Origin: Ctena decussata
Taxonomy: Eukaryota > Mollusca > Bivalvia > Lucinida > Lucinidae
NCBI GenBank assembly: GCA_963989385.1
Contig: OZ022502.1
Coordinates: forward strand, 9,873,001-9,937,000
Reading direction: 5' to 3'
DNA: 64,000 bases
Shown: positions 43,548 to 53,460 of the stretch, piece after piece
Numbering within the stretch: position 1 is the stretch's first letter
How the letters are laid out: each line of letters begins with the position of its first letter
The notes under the pieces: model-generated
Database searches by the model: none
What the model saw: the letters and a program-made list of their open reading frames with translations, nothing else
Told to the model about the DNA's origin: nothing
Position numbers and translations under genes: made by a program

Positions 43548-43756
43548 TTAACCCTTTAAGCGCCAAAAAGCAGACGACATAATTTACGTCTGCAAACTTT
43601 GAAAAATGTTTTGTCCAAGCCAGATCATATTGAAAATTCAATCTATAGAGGGCAAACTGTGTAGATCTAGATGAGGCGGCTCATCATGAGCCACCTCATC
43701 TGGATCTACACTGTTTGCAAATTAGCTATTTACGTCTCTGGCGCTTAAAGTGTTAA
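43548..43756 (+). mobile_element. TTAA-flanked MITE, family B
   Basis: TTAACCCTTTAAGCGCCA at the left and TGGCGCTTAAAGTGTTAA at the right, a near-perfect terminal repeat. Hairpin gcaaactgtgtagatctaga / tggatctacactgtttgc around 'ggctcatcatgagcc'. It ends 70 bp before the SPT3-like exon. Confidence 0.9.
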
Positions 43757-43827
43757 CTCTTTGTGTAACAATTAAACCAGAGCCAGGCAAGTCTCAGCAT
43801 GCCATATAATTCTTGTGTATTTTGCAG

Positions 43828-43987
43828 GTTAATTGAAGCTTTGGCACCACTTGAGAGCTGTCCAGCTCAAATCAGCTCCAGACACGATGACTTCCAAGGA
43901 TGCCCAACCACAGCAGACAACCACAACAGGAAGTACTAAACCAGCGCCACCTGCCCAGTGGTTCATTTCTGAGATTCAGCAAATGAT
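43828..43987 (+). CDS. SUPT3H: First coding exon of an SPT3 homologue (SAGA complex subunit)
   Basis: Acceptor tattttgCAG ends at 43827. A 59-bp 5'UTR part precedes ATG at 43887-43889, followed by 33 full codons and the first two bases of a 34th. The donor is AT|GTAAGT (43988-43993). The peptide begins MTSKDAQPQQTTTTGS, a low-complexity Gln/Thr-rich head, and ends PPAQWFISEIQQM(M). The EIQQMM end resembles the start of the SPT3 histone fold (yeast VEIQQMMF, human TELQSMMY), which would continue in the next exon with Y/F, x, x, G. SPT3 pairs within SAGA and helps recruit TBP. Without splicing the frame stops at once (ATG ATG TAA). The next exon was not found downstream, so the following intron is at least 20 kb. 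The match is short, so the name is likely but not certain. Confidence 0.7.
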
Positions 43988-43992
43988 GTAAG

Positions 43993-44198
43993 TTGGTTGG
44001 TTGATTGGTTGTTTTGGGTTAAAAGGCCATTTGAGACAGTATTTCAGTCTACATCGGGCCGTCTACCAGAGATGGGTAGAAAGTAAAGAGAAATGATAGA
44101 CAAGAGAAAAAATATCCAAACAACCCCCACCCGCACCCACTGCAAGCACAGTAGGCCCTTGCCCTACTTTTGTCCAAGTAAGTAGGACACCCCGGCAC
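43993..44198 (-). mobile_element. SINE (type 3) inserted at the SPT3 exon donor, 9-bp duplication
   Basis: TGATGTAAG occurs at 43984-43992 and 44199-44207, flanking a 206-bp body close to the SINE at 20116-20356 ('gagacagtatttcagtcta', 'catcgggccgtct', 'caagcacagtaggccc', 'aagtaagtagga'). The tail (plus strand ttggttggttg) lies next to the exon. The last T of the proximal GTAAGT comes from the SINE; the second copy reads GTAAGTATT. Confidence 0.9.
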
Positions 44199-44237
44199 TG
44201 ATGTAAGTATTGGCTGTGGAATAATTATGTAACATAA

Positions 44238-44463
44238 TTGAGCTGCAACACGAGAAAACCAACAATGTGGTTGTGCGCCCAGCGCAGACTCAGATCAGTG
44301 TGGACATCCGCCCAGTTTGAACAGACTCTTGGCGCAGCGCTCAAAGGGTAGCTGAGGGTCTAAGCTGTAGCCATGCAGACAGCGAAAACTCTGATGCCCA
44401 GGCTGATCTGAGTCTGCATAAGTCGCACAACCACTTTGTTGGTTTTGTCGTGTCGCGGCTCAT
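44238..44463. mobile_element. MITE family F, complete
   Basis: Ends 'ttgagctgcaacacgagaaa' and 'ggttttgtcgtgtcgcggct' are terminal inverted repeats with 'ccaacaatgtgg / ccactttgttgg'. The interior has 'gcccagcgcagactcagatc', 'gcgcagcgctcaaagg', 'agctgagggtctaagct' and 'gatctgagtctgcat'. Confidence 0.85.
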
Positions 44464-45128
44464 ACCTTTTAGGTGCCCAGGCCATCATAATACCCTTGTC
44501 ATTAATGGCAGACTCTTTTGCCACTGCCAAGAAAAATCAAATGAAAAATGAAATGTCCATTGTTAAAAACCTCTGCTATTTTGGAAGGGCTTCATTGCCC
44601 AGAGAAGTAATCAGGAAGCCACAGAGTTGTTTCCCTTTGTAAAATAGTTGAAAAGCATGGATGTCTAAGAAATGCTGTTGAAATGGCAAATTAGGAGCAG
44701 TCTGATCAGGGTCTGCACTGTTCCATAGAGGAGCAGTCTGATAAGGGGCTATACTGTATGCCGTTGTATTTCAGTTGTAATATTTGGCATTTACAGGGCA
44801 ATTTCTCCGGAGTTGCAGTGGAGGTTTCAGGTTCAGCAGTATCACAACAGATGGTTAAATCAATGGACACCATCAAGTCAACTAATATCTTATTGTCTCA
44901 CCGGCAGTTAGCAGAAATCATGATATAGGTGTAACTTTTCTGGCATTGTTGGAGGTGTGACATTTGGCTGAGTTTTCTAGTTGATACAGGAGGAGGGAAG
45001 AGATCTTTCCATCCATTCCTGTATGACCTTGACTCTATTTTACATGGTTTGCAGTTGTGATACTAAGTAATCCCATCAGGGTGATCTTATGTCTTCAACA
45101 ACTTTTGTTGTAAATCTTGCTGTGGTAG
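44464..45128. other. Intronic DNA with a possible family C remnant
   Basis: 'gagcagtctgatcagggtctgcactgttcc' near 44695 is half of a family C hairpin. A stretch near 44800-44925 after 'tttacag' is open in two frames (GNFSGVAVEVSGSAVSQQM and ISPELQWRFQVQQYHNRW). It does not match SPT3 and ends without a usable donor, so it is not called an exon. Confidence 0.45.
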
Positions 45129-45989
45129 TTGTCTCGCCTGCGAAGCAGAGGCGAGACATAGGTATTGCTTTTCCGGTGTCGTCGTCGTCGTTGTCGGCGG
45201 CGTCGGCGGCGTAAACTTTCATCGGGTTTTTGCGTTTAGGTCAGTTTCTCAGAAACTATAAGGGCTAGAGCCATGAAACTTGATTTACGCATACATCTGG
45301 AAGAGAAGATCTCAAAGCCATCATCAATACTGAGTCTTGACCTACATTTTACGGTTGACTGACTTTGCTATTTTTCATCGGGTTTTTGCGTTTAGGTCAT
45401 TTTCTCAGGAACTATAATGGCTAGAGCCATGAAACTTGGCTCATGCATACATCTGGAAGAGTAGAGCTCAAAGTCATCATCAATACTGAGTCTTGACCTA
45501 CATTTTATGGTTGACTGACTTTGCAATTTTTCATCAGGTTTTTGCGTTTAGGTCATTTTCTCAGGAACTATAAGGGCTAGAGCCATGAAACTTGGTTCAT
45601 GCATACACCTGGAAGAGTAGATCTCAAATCCATCATCAATATTGAGTCTTGACCTACATTTCATGGTTGACTGACTTTGCAATTTTTCGTCTAGTTTTCG
45701 CATTTAGGTCTGTTTCTCAGAAACTATAAGGGCTAGAGCCATGGAACTTGGGTCATGCCTTCATCTGGAAGAGAAGAGCTCAAAGTCATCATCAGTATTG
45801 AATCTTTATCAACATTTTACGGTTGACTGACTTTGCAATTTTTTGTCAAGTTTTCACGTTTAGGTCTGTTTCTCAGAAACTAGGGCTAGAGCCAAGAAAC
45901 TTGGTTCATGCATACACCTTTGTTGATTTAGCTCTGTTTTGTGTCAAAGCGCTAGCAGGCGAGACACCGCATTCCGCGGAATTCTTGTT
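45129..45989 (+). mobile_element. Helentron-like element, family 4, complete
   Basis: 5' hairpin ttgtctcgcctgcgaagc / agaggcgagac, then GTC/GGC trinucleotides ('gtcgtcgtcgtcgttgtcgg'). About five units of ~155 bp follow, starting near 45218, 45377, 45530, 45688 and 45845 ('ggtttttgcgtttaggtc', 'tttctcagaaactataaggg', 'ctagagccatgaaacttg', 'catcatcaatactgagtctt'). The 3' end is 'gctagcaggcgagacaccgc', hairpin ATTCCGCGGAAT, then tCTTGTT ending at 45989. Confidence 0.9.
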
Positions 45990-46316
45990 TTTGTGACATT
46001 ATTATATTGGCTTAGTTTAAAATGTGGAATGGAGTGTTCTAGAATGGAATGAAATGGATATTTGCTACAATATGCTCCCACAACCTTGGATGTTACTCTT
46101 ACATGAAACGATTTGCCCCCTCTGGAAGCAAATTCTTTCCTGACAGAGTGCCTTCCCAAATCAGTGGAATTCCTGCAAGTCCATTTGATTCATGTTTTAC
46201 ACTATGCCAATTAACCTAAATGGACATGAAAGAGAGAGGTAGGGATTGGGGTGGGGCTGGCTTAGGCAGTTCATGTGGCTTAGGCAATTCATATGAAAAG
46301 CCAATATAAAGGTTTT
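45990..46316. other. No gene recognised
   Basis: Intronic-type DNA with no supported feature. Confidence 0.4.
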
Positions 46317-46535
46317 TTAACTCATTGCATTCTGGGTATTTTTTGTCGTCTGCTGAAATTGTCGTCTGCATCAAAAATCGAGAATATTTTGACAATATTG
46401 GTCTAACTAACTCTTGTAGAACTGATGTCTAGGCAGGAAACAGTTTGGATCTCAGATCAGGCCCCACAGCCTGATCTGGATCCAAACTGTTTGCCCAGAT
46501 ACCCCTAAAGGGGTATCCCGAATGGAATGGGTTAA
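46317..46535 (-). mobile_element. TTAA-flanked MITE, family A
   Basis: TTAA|CTCATTGCATTCTGG and CGAATGGAATGGG|TTAA (46532-46535). 'gtcgtctgctgaaattgtcg', hairpin gatcaggccccacagcctgatc flanked by 'cagtttgga / tccaaactg', and 'cccctaaaggggt' near the right end. Confidence 0.9.
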
Positions 46536-46929
46536 GGAAGAAATGAGAAAAAAGGGTTCCAGCATTGTCATTAACAACTGCTCTTGTTAAGGGCTAAGCA
46601 ATTGGCTTAATTATTCTTGATTTGTTTGATAAAACAAATTAACATGAAATCGCTTTTGTTTTGAGATAATGATCTTGGTATCAACTATTGATCTAAAATG
46701 AAATGACTGAAGGTTCTAAAGGGATGTCAGTCTGATAGAGTGAAAACTCTTCAAAGCATTGAGACAGCTATGTTTGAGGAAATGATGTGAATCCAGATCA
46801 GACTGCTCTAGGGTCAGTTGGTTCCCCACTGTTTGCCACTGAACTATTAATTTCAGATGGAAAATTAATTATTTTAGGTGTTACAGTAATTCACAGGACA
46901 GGTGGGCTTGTCCAAATTCAGAGAAGGAT

Positions 46930-47010
46930 AGATGCACACAGCCTCTCATTATCATCCTGCTATTGTTTTGATATGACTGAATTTAATATTACAAGTCATT
47001 CATCCATCCG
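46930..47010 (+). mobile_element. tRNA-derived SINE (type 1), 3' fragment
   Basis: 'gcacacagcctctcattatc' and 'tgatatgactgaatt', then 'acaagtcattcatccatccg'. Immediately upstream, near 46843-46890, is a degraded copy of the 19532-19620 hairpin. The 135-codon frame at 46787-47194 runs through this and the next element and is not a gene. Confidence 0.7.
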
Positions 47011-47022
47011 TCTAGTCAAATA

Positions 47023-47300
47023 CAGTAGAACTTCAATGGCTCAAACTCTGATGGCTTGTTTGCTGTGCCTGGCTAGAACTTGTTCTTGGGTAGTAGTATT
47101 TCAATTCTCATATCATCGTTCCACCACACCTCAGCAGAACGAATCCATAGCTGCAGTAACAGGGCGCCGATCGTCCGTCCATACTTGTTCTTGATACAAG
47201 TTCAGTTTATATAGAAACTAGCCCAGGATGGCTGGAACTACCTTTGGCTGGAACTAATTTTCAAGGTCCCAAGCTTGTTCCAGCCATTGAGGTTTTACTG
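47023..47300. mobile_element. pogo/Tigger-like MITE with TA duplications
   Basis: CAGTAGAACTTCAATGGCTC at 47023 and GAGCCATTGAGGTTTTACTG-type complement ending at 47300 (plus strand ccagccattgaggttttactg). TA lies at 47021-47022 and 47301-47302. CAGTA(G/A)AAC ends with TA targets are typical of pogo/Tigger. No transposase. Confidence 0.85.
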
Positions 47301-47505
47301 TACAGTATTTACACTACCATTTGGTACTCAATGTCCAAATGATCTTGTATTGACTTTGATGCAACATCATCACTTCACATCAGAATCAATAGGACGTCAT
47401 TTTGATGTCTCATGCCTGCTTGGTGGAGTCAAAACTGATATCAAAAGGTTCTTCTGTTAAGGAACAGCTAACAAAAAGCTGCAAGTGAACCTATAATCTC
47501 TCTTG

Positions 47506-47665
47506 TTAGCTCACCTGAGCCTTTAGGCTCATAGGTGAGCTTATAGTATAGCCAGGCATCCGTCGTCCGTCTTTCCGTCTTCAACATTTTCAAATATCTT
47601 CTCCTCTGCAACCACTGGGCCGATTGAAGCCATATTTCACATGGCGCCTACCTAGGTTGGGGGAA
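47506..47665 (+). mobile_element. Helentron-like element, family 1, 5' fragment
   Basis: TTAGCTCACCTGAGCCTTTA with hairpin to 'ggctcataggtgagct', 'ccgtcgtccgtctttccgtc', then 480-type sequence 'ttctcctctgcaaccactgg', 'gccgattgaagccatatttc'. Truncated after about 160 bp. CTCTTGTT directly precedes it, which could be the end of an earlier element. Confidence 0.75.
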
Positions 47666-47840
47666 CCCTGCTCATAGGAAGCAGTCTGATCTACACTAAA
47701 TATTGGGACACCTAAAATAATTGCTGATACTGTCCTAAAAATGGAACACAGTTTGGTTTTACAATGCAGTAACTCAGCCAAAAGATACAGATGGAATGGC
47801 AAACAGTGTAGACCCTGATTGCTCAGGCCTATCTGCTATC

Positions 47841-48079
47841 TGAGCCATGACGGGACAAAACCAACAAAGTAGAAGGTTCCCCCACGATGACTCAGTTCAG
47901 CCAGGGCATCCGCCCATTCTGGTCAGAGTCTTTGCTGTCCACATGAAGTTCATTTATACCCTTAGCTACCCTTTCAGTGCACAGTGAAGACTCTGATCAG
48001 ACTGGGCGGATGCCCAGGCTGATCTGAGTCTTCGCTGATTGCACATTCCACTTTGTTGGTTTTGACATGTCATGGTTCA
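47841..48079. mobile_element. MITE family F, complete
   Basis: 'tgagccatgacgggacaaaa' and 'ggttttgacatgtcatggtt' are the terminal repeats, with 'ccaacaaagtag / ccactttgttgg'. The interior has 'gggcatccgcccattctgg' and 'tcagactgggcggatgccca'. Confidence 0.85.
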
Positions 48080-48510
48080 TCTGTCCTATTACATAACATT
48101 TTTATGGTATTAGGATAAAGTGTTTCTGTTGTTTACAAAGGAATACAAGCTTGGTCTGTTCAATTAGATGTAAAAATGATAATTTTCAATTTGCATAAAT
48201 GAAGGATGTTTGTGTGCAAAGTTGGGAATTTTCTGTGGTTTAAACCCTTTGATTCTCAGTATCTGAAATTGACCTGAATTTGAGAAGGAAACTGTGTAAG
48301 GGGCAAAGAGTAAGGGGCAACTTTATTATGAGAGGTGTCCTTATAAGGGAAATTACAGCTACTGTATTGTATTTCTTTACTTTGCTATAAAAGGCTGTAA
48401 GATAAAGCATTTCACACCCACCCCACCCTAGCCCACCCCACCCCCTCTTTCATAATGACCACAGATATATCAATTCTTAAATAAGACCCTTCTTTCCAAA
48501 ATAATCATAC
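48080..48510. other. No gene recognised
   Basis: AT-rich, with a CCCACCCC tract near 48416-48446. Confidence 0.4.
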
Positions 48511-48516
48511 GAGCCA

Positions 48517-48714
48517 GAAGCCCCGGTAGCTCAGTGGGTTAAGGGCTAGCCTACTGATCTAGCGAACCGGGTTCAAGTCCTGCTTGAAGCGAGAATCTTT
48601 CCTACCATAAACTGGGTTTCATTGCACACAGCCTTTCATTATCACTGTCCCATCGTCCTGATATGACTGAAATACTGTTAAAAAGGAGGTAAATGGCCAA
48701 GTCGTCCATCCATC
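48517..48714 (+). mobile_element. tRNA-derived SINE (type 1)
   Basis: tRNA-like head 'gccccggtagctcagtgggt' (box A) and 'gggttcaagtcc' (box B), 'gcacacagcctttcattatc', 'cctgatatgactgaaatact', 'aaaaaggaggtaaatgg', and an ATCC-type tail. Imperfect ACGAGCCA / ATGAGCCA flanks may be the target duplication. Confidence 0.9.
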
Positions 48715-49170
48715 TTATGAGCCATGCAGATCTAGACTTTTAGATGTGTTTTTTTTAAGGGAAAAACTGTCTATATTATCCTAATAATTATGGTATTTGG
48801 GCATGGCAGTGATTTAGTTCAACTTACACGCTCTTGCACTCTGGTTGGAGTCATCATTCGAATTGACTGTAGATTCCAGATTCCTCTGGATTTAAAATGG
48901 TACAGTCCTGATGACTATTTGGCTTGTGAAAAATACTGCTATCAGCTTGCAAAATAAATATCTTTTGTGTGTGTGTATGGATGGGGAGTGGGGAGGGGGG
49001 TATATTTATTTCTTGTATAAATTGCCATCTAGAAGGCACACAACCTTGAAATATAAGATGCAACACCATTGAAACATTGACAATACATTTTGTTGAAAAC
49101 ACGCTATTGTGCTTAAGTTGCATAGTTGTTGATACAACATTATTTTACTGGTTTGCACCCACTAGTTACT
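48715..49170. other. No gene recognised
   Basis: Near 48722, 'gcagatctagacttttagat' and 'aagggaaaaactgtc' resemble the region after 18340, a possible shared repeat. Otherwise nothing supported. Confidence 0.4.
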
Positions 49171-49180
49171 TGGTAATCGT

Positions 49181-49384
49181 GGGTGGGTGGGTGGGTGACT
49201 TGCGATTTTACGTCCTTTTCAACAGTATTTCAGTCATATCAGGATGATGGGCTTGTGATAATGAAAGGCTGTGTGCAATGGAATCCCGTTTGCGATGGAA
49301 AGAACTCCGCCTCTGGCGGGGCTCGAACCCGCGACCGCTAGATCAGTAGGCCAGCGCTTAACCCACTGAGCTACCGGGGCTCCT
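49181..49384 (-). mobile_element. tRNA-derived SINE (type 1), best-preserved copy
   Basis: Minus strand head gagccccggtagctcagtgg, 'gggttcgagccccgcc' (box B), 'tccattgcacacagcctttc', 'cctgatatgactgaaatact', 'aaaaggacgtaaaatcgcaa', and a CCCA-type tail. Flanks TTGGTAATCG and TTTGTAATCG are a near-perfect 10-bp duplication. The clean tRNA-like region suggests a relatively young copy. Confidence 0.9.
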
Positions 49385-49389
49385 CTTTG

Positions 49390-49925
49390 TAATCGTAGGG
49401 CATGCTTATTAGCGGGACATGCTGTATGCAAAATCTAATTCACAGTCTTTACAGAAGACAATTGGGAGTGTCAAAAGCTCCATATATACACAAAAATACA
49501 TGTTCAATAAAATCTTTTATGCCCCCAAAAATGCAATACATTTAATAAAAGCTTTTAAGCTCTCTGTAGATGTTTTTAATGTCCACGCAAATCCCTAAAA
49601 ATTTGAAAGATTTTCACGACATAAGAATTTTGCGTTAAATTCATATATCGCCAATATACCCATCCTCTTGTCTAGCCTACTACCTGTAATTCTATTATTA
49701 TTATACCGAATGACAATGTCTTATACTTCAAAACAGGCAATTTACAATATAGCCATAGACTCCCCCACAACAATATAATTACATAATGTGACGCCCGCAA
49801 CGGCAGCCTGACACTTGACATATAACTCTTAATACAACATCTACAGTAATATTCAGTCATATTTGCTTTCCTATCCATTAGTGGAATCCATTTTGTTTTG
49901 TTAAGGGAATGATTAATATAAATGT
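49390..49925. other. No gene recognised
   Basis: AT-rich, apparently single copy. The 90-codon minus frame near 49672-49944 has no recognisable motif. Confidence 0.45.
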
Positions 49926-49927
49926 TC

Positions 49928-49996
49928 TCAAACAGTGTAGACATTGATCAGACTGCTCCTTTCAAGGAGCAGTCTGATCAAGGTCTGCACTGTTTG
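49928..49996. repeat. Hairpin module, family C
   Basis: 'caaacagtgtagacattgat' / 'atcaaggtctgcactgtttg' with inner 'cagactgctcctttcaaggagcagtctg'. It stands alone in otherwise unique DNA. Confidence 0.9.
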
Positions 49997-49999
49997 CTG

Positions 50000-50950
50000 A
50001 ATGCCTGAATATTTATTTACAATTGAAAACATGCGTTTTTTATGCGTCTTGCGGTCATGACCTATATGGACCAGTTTTCTGACAACAAGTGGGCTTATAA
50101 CGCTTGATTAAAAAAAAGAGAGAAAAAAAATAGTTCACAAAAAAATTATTAAAGCTTCTGTCAATGAATACGCTAATTAGATAATGACGACCCACACATA
50201 ATGAGTTGTCGGAAGTGACATTTGGTTATTGTTGAAGATTAGATCTCTCTTTATCATAAAATCACTAACTTTAGGGGCAGAAAATTAAGGTGTTCCTCCC
50301 TGTTCTGTAATTCAGAAAATTTTCTGGAAAATTTTATTTTGCAATAGTCACATTCATGAAGATTGTGGCAAAAATAAAACTTGCACGAAATGTTTGTGAC
50401 TGCTATCAAAAATAAGAGAAATGCAGCTTTAAAGATATTGTATTACATTCTAGGTGTATGGGTACACCACCGTGGTTTTCGGCCATGTTTTTGAAGGAAG
50501 AATTAACTTTTGTGATTTTCTATTTGCTTCCATACGTAGGCAACAAATGCTTCCAGAAAAGAGCCTACTTCACCAGTGCACTACCAAGACTAAATCTCAC
50601 CCATGTTATCTCCCCCAGGACTGGCAAAAATCATGTGAATATTATGTGCAGTCAGTGCATTGGTTGTTTTAGAGGGGTTTTTAAGTGACAGTCATCATAC
50701 AGATGATGAAGTCATGAAGACCCAGGGCTGCCATGGGTCAGGGAAAAACAATTGGAAAATGTTGTTGTTTTTCCTGGTCAGGGAAAAGTGGGTGGTCGGG
50801 GAAATTTGGAAAGGACTTGAAAAGTCAGGGATTAGTCAGGGAATTTGAAAAATAATGGCTATGATAGTCTTCACAAGGTATATTTATTCTGTTCAAAATG
50901 AAAGGATGTACCTTCTAAAGAGATATTCCAAGAACATCTCTGGCCTCATA
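50000..50950. other. Mostly unique DNA with a GTCAGGGAA repeat
   Basis: 50735-50850 holds several 'gtcagggaa' copies with 'aaggacttgaaaagtcaggg', related to 55875-55965 and to 56590-56612. Two overlapping frames near 50454-50688 have no recognised motif. Confidence 0.5.
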
Positions 50951-50954
50951 GAGG

Positions 50955-51015
50955 GCTACTCCTAAAGAAAAAAAATTGCTCCTTGAGGAGCAAATTTTTT
51001 CCCTAAAGAGTAATT
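50955..51015. repeat. Family E hairpin alone
   Basis: 'actcctaaagaaaaaaaatt' / 'aattttttccctaaagagt' around 'gctccttgaggagc'. Only the central hairpin of family E is present. Confidence 0.75.
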
Positions 51016-51194
51016 CCCAATTTCAAGTGATGCAGGTAGCACTGTTGAAGTAAGGAGAAAATCAATTTTGGATCCGTAAAAAGAGTACAGGGAAAAAATC
51101 TGTCCTTTGGGATCACAGGATCACTGGGCAACCCTTGTGATGGAGAACAGTGATCACTGGTACAACTTTTCTACCCACACCTTTCACTTACGGT

Positions 51195-51560
51195 ATTACT
51201 CCTTATAAACGCCCTGGGGGGCGATGCACTTTATGAAAGGGTGGCGAAATTTAGAGCCGAAAGCAAAGTAAATCAGCTACTGCCAAATACTGATTATAAA
51301 CAGTATGAAGGTGAATGGGTATAATTGCAAAGAAAGCATCCCGGCTTTTTGGGCCTCTCTTATTTATAGGGGTCAAGTCTTAAAGGAAAGAATTTGCTCA
51401 GGTAGGAGCAAACTCTTTCTTTTAAGAGTTAACCCCATTTCACAGAGTTACTACATCCAGAGAAGCAAACAGAAACTCTGGCAAGTTAATATAACATTAT
51501 TTTCAGAAAAAGGGCAGGGGGCGTTTATTGGAGCAGGGACATTTATTAGGATTATGGGAT
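51195..51560. mobile_element. Foldback MITE, family E, most complete copy
   Basis: Left end 'ggtattactccttataaacg', 'ccctggggggcg'; right end 'gggggcgtttattggagcag', 'ggacatttattagga'. Central hairpin 'agtcttaaaggaaagaattt / ctctttcttttaagagtt' around 'gctcaggtaggagc'. It contains 'tcagctactgccaaatactg' and 'ccagagaagcaaacagaaac'. Confidence 0.8.
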
Positions 51561-51614
51561 ATGCTGAGAGCTTCTAACCCAATCTTAAGTGTCAATACAG
51601 CATTCGTCAGTCTC

Positions 51615-51825
51615 TTAACTCTTTAAGCCCCAGTGACGAAATTAACAAAATTTGCAAACAGCATAGACCCTGATGAGGCGGCTCATAATGAGCTGCCTCA
51701 TCAGATCTACACTGTTTACCCTCTAGTCTTTGAATTCTCAATATGAAATGCCTTGGACAAAGCATTTTTTTAAATTTTTGCAGACGTAAGTTTTGTCGTC
51801 TGCTTTTTGGTACTTAAAGAGTTAA
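51615..51825 (-). mobile_element. TTAA-flanked MITE, family B
   Basis: TTAACTCTTTAAGCCCCAG and GGTACTTAAAGAGTTAA form the terminal repeat. Hairpin gcaaacagcatagaccctga / atcagatctacactgttta around 'ggctcataatgagctgc', then 'tgccttggacaaagca' and 'ttttgcagacgtaagttttg'. Confidence 0.9.
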
Positions 51826-51849
51826 TCACTGAAAGCATGCCATGGAAAA

Positions 51850-52023
51850 TAAAAATAACTGAATTTCGAAACAGTGTAGATTCAGATGAGGTGGTTCATT
51901 GTGAGATGCCTGTCTAGATCTACACTATTTGCCCTCGGTAATAATATGCACCTCTGAAAACATTTTTGTAAACTTTGCAGTCGTGAATCTTGTCGTCTGC
52001 TTGTTTGATGCTTTCTGGGTTAA
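51850..52023 (-). mobile_element. TTAA-type MITE, family B, diverged
   Basis: 'gaaacagtgtagattcagat' / 'tctagatctacactatttgc', then 'ttttgtaaactttgcagtcg' and 'cttgtcgtctgcttg', ending GGTTAA at 52023. It lies only 25 bp from the previous copy, in the same orientation. Confidence 0.65.
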
Positions 52024-52234
52024 AGACAAGAAGTAGACTGCTGTTTCAGCAGATCAGTTTCAGTCAGAAATAATCAGCAGATGTAATTAAATTGATAGTT
52101 ATTTTGGTTACATTGTCTTTTCGAACTAATTCTTGATGCAGAGATGCAGAATAGCAATGTTTCTGGTTTAGTCGTACTTTTGCTAGGGTTGACAGAAATA
52201 CTGTTTATTTCTGTAAAAGACACCTTGACTGATT

Positions 52235-52530
52235 TTTAGCTCTCCTGAACTGAAGGCTCATAGGGAGCTAATGGGGTCAGCAGGATCAGTCTGGTCCACT
52301 TACAAACGATTGTAACCAAAGTTCAGATAGAGCATCCTTGGATTTAGAGAAGGAAGAGTTGTTCAAGTGGTATGGCTTACCAGACTTACATCATTGTCAC
52401 ACCAGTATATAGTAAAAACTTTTAAAAATCTTGTCCAGTATCATTGACTGATGACCTTCAAAGTTGGTATGTAGCATTGGGTATTGATTGTTCAAATGAT
52501 GACCTTTGTTCTTGACCATTTTAATGGCAA
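52235..52530 (+). mobile_element. Helentron-like element, family 1, degraded
   Basis: TTTTAGCTCTCCTGAACTGA with hairpin 'ggctcatagggagct', then 480-type phrases 'gtaaaaacttttaaaaatct', 'accttcaaagttggtatgta' and 'gatgacctttgttcttgacc'. The 3' end is missing. Confidence 0.7.
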
Positions 52531-52534
52531 AAGG

Positions 52535-52680
52535 ATGGATGGATGGTGATGAAAGGCATTAATTGTACAGTGGAACCCTGTTCATGGTTGAAAAGATTTC
52601 CAGCAGGAATCCAACCAAGGACCACCAGGTTAAAGCAGGCCAGTGTTACCAAGGCTGCTTGTCTGCTCAGAGTCAACACT
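52535..52680 (-). mobile_element. tRNA-derived SINE (type 1), degraded
   Basis: Plus strand 'atggatggatggtgatgaaa', 'gtggaaccctgttcatggtt', 'gcaggaatccaaccaaggac' and 'aaagcaggccagtgtta' follow the reversed type 1 order. It truncates the preceding element. Confidence 0.6.
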
Positions 52681-52752
52681 GACATCAGATTCTGTTAATG
52701 AAGTTATACAAATGCGAGAATAGCCATGAGAAAGGTTTAAAGAATTTCTTTG

Positions 52753-52964
52753 TTAACTCTTTAAGCCCCAGTGACGAAAATAGCATAATTTGCAATCAGT
52801 GTAGATCCTGATGAGGTGGCTCATAATGAGCCACCTCATCTAGATCTACACTGTTTGCCCACTAGTCTTTGAATTCTCAAAATGAATTATCTTGGACAAG
52901 GCATTTTTTTTAATTTTTGCAGGCGTAAATTTTGTTGTCTGCATTTTGGTGCTTAAAGAGTTAA
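52753..52964 (-). mobile_element. TTAA-flanked MITE, family B
   Basis: TTAACTCTTTAAGCCCCAG and GGTGCTTAAAGAGTTAA (52961-52964 TTAA). Hairpin gcaatcagtgtagatcctga / catctagatctacactgttt around 'gtggctcataatgagccac'. Confidence 0.9.
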
Positions 52965-52969
52965 ATATG

Positions 52970-53455
52970 TAGAGGTAAACATACTGAAAAGAGTTTTTTT
53001 GACATCAATTGAAATTTAATTGATTTCAAGTGTTATACTCCTTAGACCATTATGTCATACATGTATTTGATTCAACCCAGACATTTTTGACTTTGATTTG
53101 TTTAATCAACAAAACATTCTGCAAAAATAAAAACATTGCAAAGCTGCAGTCAATGGAAAGAAGGGGATGGAGAGGGCCTGGGAGGGAGGTTCTTTAAAGA
53201 ACTCAGAGATACTTTGTTTAGAATTCTTACAAGTCATGTCAGGGCAATAATAATTGTAATGAGGTGTCACAGCTTTCCGTATATTTTACTAAGGAAACCA
53301 AGTTTACCCTGAACTACTTTAGTAAATTTAAAAGAAAAAGTGGTGTACCTTGTTTCTTCCGATACACACCCGTCTGTAATAAATGCCCCCACTCACTTTC
53401 TATGTATGAAAAATATACAAATTCCACAAAGAGTGGTTGTAGTCTGCAATATTTG
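52970..53455. other. No gene recognised
   Basis: AT-rich. Overlapping frames near 53264-53538 on opposite strands have no recognised motif. Confidence 0.4.
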
Positions 53456-53460
53456 TAATT

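Noticed and set aside
44790..44930. Possible second SPT3 exon after 'ggcatttacag'
   Set aside because: Neither open frame matches the expected Y/F-x-x-G continuation, and the phase after the AT| donor does not fit.
46787..47194. 135-codon plus frame
   Set aside because: It runs through a hairpin remnant, a SINE tail and a pogo-like MITE.
48517..48590. Possible tRNA gene (GCCCCGGTAGCTCAGTGGGT...)
   Set aside because: The tRNA-like head is followed by the conserved SINE body and tail and recurs at other places, so it is a SINE head, not a functional tRNA gene.
50454..50688. Two overlapping ~75-codon plus frames after a 'cattctag' acceptor-like site
   Set aside because: No recognisable motif, no match to SPT3, and no convincing donor.
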